Assembly (NCBI GenBank): GCA_015478945.1
Contig: JABUQX010097274.1
Span: 1-57,551 of the forward strand
Reading direction: 5' to 3'
DNA from: Trachelipus rathkii
Taxonomy: Eukaryota; Arthropoda; Malacostraca; Isopoda; Trachelipodidae
Length of the DNA: 57,551 bases
Within the stretch, counting starts at the first letter, position 1; every line of letters begins with the position of its first letter. The notes under the pieces were generated by a model. That model saw only the letters and a list, made by a program, of their open reading frames with translations, made no database searches and was not told the DNA's origin. A program made the position numbers and the translations under genes. Shown here one piece after another: positions 54,275 to 57,551 of the stretch.

Positions 54275-54720
54275 TGAGATCACCGGAGGCAGCAGTGAAG
54301 GTGCACGCTGTCAACTCCTACCACTCCTGTGGCACATAACTCTCTGTGTGTGTATTTCTACTATTCAGAAAAATTAAGTATATTCATACGCTTCTTCTTC
54401 ACTTCGCAAATTGTGTCCTGACTGTGTGTGTTTAGCAACTCTTTGAATGTCTCTTCTATTATCTTTCCACGTCGCAGAGATTTTCTCACTTCTAAATGTG
54501 GTGGTTCCTATAAGACAACCATTCATCGGTTTGTAGACATTATAATTAGTCTATGTACGAGATTCTAAACGGGTTTGTCAATTACATTATACTAAAATGA
54601 TGACTACGATTTGATATGTTATATAAACGAATGTTTATCTCACCTCTCAGCTACGACGGGACTCCAACGCCAAGGAGCTGGAGGCCAACTCATCTCAGTT
54701 CACATTTGCTACTAGATTTA
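54275..54720 (+). other. Two exon-like GC-rich islands
   Basis: 54,281-54,344 reads SPEAAVKVHAVNSYHSCGT in one frame. 54,651-54,703, directly after tatctcacctctcag (acceptor-like), reads LRRDSNAKELEANSSQF. Both are GC-rich at third positions, unlike everything around them. No donor site fits cleanly and no family was recognised. They may be exons of one gene or pieces of inserted DNA. Confidence 0.25.
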
Positions 54721-55130
54721 ATCTAGAATATTATCGATTACTATTAATCCTAAAATACATTCTCGTATCAAGAAGAATATATAGTCTCTCTCACTAGCGA
54801 ACACTTGGTGTAGTTTATTAGGGGAGGATCTCCTTTGTTGATGGTGTCGGCACATTAGGGACGTAACTGTCGTAGCGAGGTTACGTGACCGTCTATCCCT
54901 CCAAGATTTTAACCCGATAATGATGCGTCTAACTCTATACGATATATCGGAGCATAGGCTGAGCCGGGAGCCGGAGTTCTAGAAATTTTTCAACATAGGC
55001 TTTGCAAAGATAAATAAATATAAATAATAATATAAAGTACTTATTAATAAATAATAATATACATACACTAATATAATAATAATAATATAATAATCATAAT
55101 ATAATAATAATAGATCGACTACACGAAATA
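54721..55130. other. No gene; GC-richer patch and AAT-rich stretch
   Basis: 54,800-54,985 is GC-richer and ends in gagccgggagccggagttct, close in type to the CCGGAG repeat at 55.27 kb. 55,010-55,112 is ATA/AAT-rich. Confidence 0.4.
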
Positions 55131-55225
55131 ACTTAGTGAGTCTCGCAGAGTTATGTTCAGCACCTGTTAATAAGAGTGGCTGTGTATGACGGTGATGTCA
55201 CGAAGCCGAGTCAGAGAGGCAGGCT

Positions 55226-55300
55226 TGCGTTCGGATGCGGAACCGGAGAGTAGTCGGATGTAGTTCAAGCCGGAGCCGGAGCCGGAGCCGGAGGGAGCGA
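55226..55300. repeat. CCGGAG hexamer repeat in a GC-rich patch
   Basis: Four tandem CCGGAG units (about 55,271-55,294) follow related pieces (ggaaccggagag). Such CCGGAG/CTCCGG runs are often seen in the end regions of hAT-type DNA transposons. No TIR pair was confirmed. Overlapping frames on both strands (Arg/Ser or Gly/Ser) are artefacts of the hexamer. Confidence 0.6.
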
Positions 55301-55764
55301 GTGTCGTATCGTAGACGGGTGAATTTAGTAAACTACACAGATTGCGAAATCTTCGAGGCATATAGAGTGGAATCTATAGATATCTCGCGAATATTGTACA
55401 TCGTTCTTTCCCGATCATATTTAATTTTTAGGGAGTCAGTGCGCACCTTTATACGGGAGAGGGTTGCAGGATCAAGTGAGTGTTAGGCTTATCAAGTCTT
55501 TCGTAAGTGAAGAATTATGAAAGCGTCTTGATGTTGCACGCACTCCGAATGTGAATCATCTACAAGAGCAACAACAATACGGATTTATATAGAAGGCGTA
55601 GCCGACATATTTTTTTGCGTTCGATTCTCGGGGAAGGTACCCCATATAAATCCTAGCGACTTGAAATTCGCGTGTTTCGAGCTTAACACATACATAGAAA
55701 TATACCAAGTTTAAAAGCGATACCTCTAATCCTTCCTATCGAAAAGGCCATCTGTCAAACATTG

Positions 55765-55769
55765 TCGCA

Positions 55770-55844
<75 letters not shown>

Positions 55845-56020
55845 ATATATGCAAATGTTTACTTGCGACCTTGCGTGGGTCTATCACAAGTATGAGATAC
55901 AGATACAATAAAAATTATATATATATATCTATATACTATATATTATTTATATTATAATATATATATTATATAATTTATATATATAATATTTATAATATAT
56001 ATATAATATATATATATATA

Positions 56021-56061
<41 letters not shown>

Positions 56062-56350
56062 ATATATTATATATCTATATTTATATTATATAATATATTA
56101 TATATATATATATTATAGTGTATAGTATATCATATATCTATATATATATATATATATATATAATAGTATATATATATATATATATATATATAGTATATAT
56201 ATTAATTATTAATTAAAAAAATTAATAAAATAAAAAATATAAATATATTAAGATATGTTAATGTATATATATATATATAATAAATATATATTATATATAT
56301 ATTTATAATATTTATATATATAATTGTATATTATATTATATATATATATA
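55765..56350. repeat. (TA)n-rich blocks
   Basis: (TA)n at 55,772-55,850 and at about 55,917-56,345, split by a 60-bp non-repetitive segment. Confidence 0.9.
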
Positions 56351-56357
56351 ATATTTG

Positions 56358-56480
56358 AGGTGTAGGGATAACGCAATCGCATACGCATCGCCATATGCTC
56401 GGGGATATCCGCATAATTTTTCACTATCCGCATCCGCAACAGCATCGCATTAATTTTTTGCGGATAGGGGATAGTATTCA
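56358..56480. mobile_element. hAT-like subterminal sequence (CGCATCCGC type)
   Basis: Repeated short units such as cgcatacgcatcgcc, gatatccgcat, ctatccgcatccgcaac and ttgcggatagggga occur in mixed orientation. This pattern is typical of the subterminal ends of some hAT-like DNA transposons. It is bounded by (TA)n on both sides. No transposase is present. Confidence 0.4.
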
Positions 56481-56499
56481 TTTATGAATGAGAAACGTG

Positions 56500-56611
56500 T
56501 GTCATACTTATATATATATTATATATATAATATATATATATATCTATATTTATATTAAATATATATATATTATATTATATTATATATAATAAATATTATA
56601 ATATATATATT

Positions 56612-56644
<33 letters not shown>

Positions 56645-56770
56645 TTTTTATATATATATATATATATATATCTATATATATAATATATATACTTTTATAT
56701 ATATATATATATATATATCTATATAATATATATATATTATTATATATATATTTATATATATTATTTATAA
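56500..56770. repeat. (TA)n tract
   Basis: About 270 bp of imperfect TA repeat. Confidence 0.9.
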
Positions 56771-56782
56771 TATCACATAGGT

Positions 56783-56997
56783 GGGCGTTATCGCAATAAA
56801 TTCGCGAAAATTTATCGCGATAACGGTTTCTGGTTATCTGTTATCCGATAAAATCTTTTACCGATAATCGGTATCGCGATATTTTTGTTTCAAACTACCG
56901 ATAACTATATGCGATAATTTATCGCGATAAGGGTTTCGGGTTATCTCTATCCGATAAAATCTTTTGTCAATAATGGGTATCGCGAGACTTTTTGTTA
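56783..56997. mobile_element. Tandem pair of 107-bp hAT-like terminal units
   Basis: tttatcgcgataa starts at 56,811 and again at 56,918. Each is followed by ggttatct, ccgataaaatctttt, then taat-ggtatcgcga and tttttgtt. The two units are about 80% identical by eye over about 80 bp. Internal tatcgcgata palindromes give strong dyads. The sequence type (ATCGCGATAA, CCGATAA) resembles known hAT-like termini. No transposase is seen. Confidence 0.5.
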
Positions 56998-57137
56998 TAT
57001 ATATATTTATATATAATATAATATATATATATTATATATATTATATAATATATATATATATATAATAATATATTATTAATATATTATACTTTAATATATA
57101 ATTTATATCTATATATATATAATATATACTATATATT
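56998..57137. repeat. (TA)n tract
   Basis: Imperfect TA repeat directly before the putative exon. Confidence 0.9.
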
Positions 57138-57139
57138 AG

Positions 57140-57307
57140 CGATTACTGTCCCACCCAAACAAATTGGAACAGCCCTTTAGACAGCCTGGTGGTCCTTAAC
57201 AAAGTACTGGTTGAGAAGAAAGAAGAACTGAACAGATGCATGATCCAACAGAGAATCTTCCAGTGTATGTTCAGACATACATTGACATTATGTCAGAATA
57301 TGCTAGG
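57140..57307 (+). CDS. Putative internal protein-coding exon with one frameshift
   Basis: The segment begins after an AG (57,138-57,139) and ends at AGG before gtaaat, a good splice donor. Base composition is much less AT-rich than around it. One frame reads DYCPTQTNWNSPLDSLVVLN, then KVLVEKKEELN. A frame shifted by one base then reads MHDPTENLPVYVQTYIDIMS, then EYAR. A single missing base near 57,231-57,237 would join them into about 56 codons. The charged helical first half and uniform quality suggest a real cellular protein, but I do not recognise the family. The acceptor lacks a pyrimidine tract. The frameshift could be a sequencing error or show that the exon is dead. Confidence 0.4.
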
Positions 57308-57409
57308 GTAAATAAACTAAATATTAGCGAGACGTTATTACTTGATATCTCGATGAATTCTAATCTTCCTATTTTTCTAAATGCTTCATTTTAAATCTAT
57401 GAACTTCAG

Positions 57410-57535
57410 AACTAATTGAAAATAAGAATAAAACTCACTTGATTTCTTTTTACAATCTACCATTTGCAAAACCAATTGATTATAAAAATAAAACTCACTT
57501 TATTTCTCTTTTGGAATCCACCCCATGGGTTTGCA
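57410..57535 (+). repeat. Two-copy 60-bp tandem repeat
   Basis: Units 57,410-57,469 and 57,470-57,535 share aattga, aataaaactcactt and atttct. The period is exactly 60 bp at the aaactcactt anchor. It lies just downstream of the putative exon. Confidence 0.65.
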
Positions 57536-57551
57536 ATGTAGCACAGTAAGT

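Noticed and set aside
55167..55486. Overlapping Arg/Ser-rich and Gly/Ser-rich frames on opposite strands
   Set aside because: Both are produced by the CCGGAG hexamer; no splice or protein-family support.

Overview
This window looks like a very AT-rich, non-coding, repeat-dominated stretch of an animal-type nuclear genome. No intact gene is visible. What can be read are decayed transposable elements of eukaryotic families: a Ty1/copia RT-RNase H fragment, a non-LTR (LINE) reverse transcriptase, a possible LINE ORF1, and a mariner transposase. They sit among long (TA)n tracts, (GA)n and (GATA)n microsatellites and AT-rich filler. Splice-like exon edges appear only near the right end. The mariner and the LINE types point to a metazoan, but this is inference and no species can be named. 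Single-base frameshifts are common in the elements, so either real decay or residual assembly error is possible.

Layout. 1-14.2 kb: AT-rich sequence in which the same set of short motifs returns in the same order and orientation, neighbouring copies often about 390-510 bp apart. I read this as a decayed satellite-like or interspersed repeat. A degenerate histone H3-like open frame (9,491-9,808) lies inside it. 16.4-19 kb: three adjacent dyads, one a perfect RFX X-box match; a TIR-flanked element (17,035-17,817); and directly after it the truncated copia pol (17,897-18,874). 20.5-34.6 kb: a pair of inverted copies, about 0.9 kb each, of an unnamed repeat (20,519-21,430 and 33,680-34,600). Between them lie a 16-bp tandem array, the LINE RT on the minus strand (24,250-24,890), microsatellites, the LINE ORF1-like piece (27,331-27,550) and C-rich/G-poor blocks.

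34.6-49.8 kb: long (TA)n and (AAT)n tracts alternating with non-repetitive sequence, an isolated G-quadruplex motif (39,982-40,005) and a second copy of the TIR element (42,371-42,960). 49.8-50.4 kb: mariner transposase remnant. 53-57.5 kb: short decayed repeats, GC-richer exon-like islands, hAT-like terminal-type sequence, and a likely protein-coding exon (57,140-57,307) carrying one frameshift.

The genes do not form a working system. The coherent story is one of serial insertion, with elements landing in or next to (TA)n tracts, followed by heavy decay. I found no CRISPR array, rRNA gene, complete tRNA gene or intact cellular gene. All family assignments were made by eye from motifs and need a translated search.
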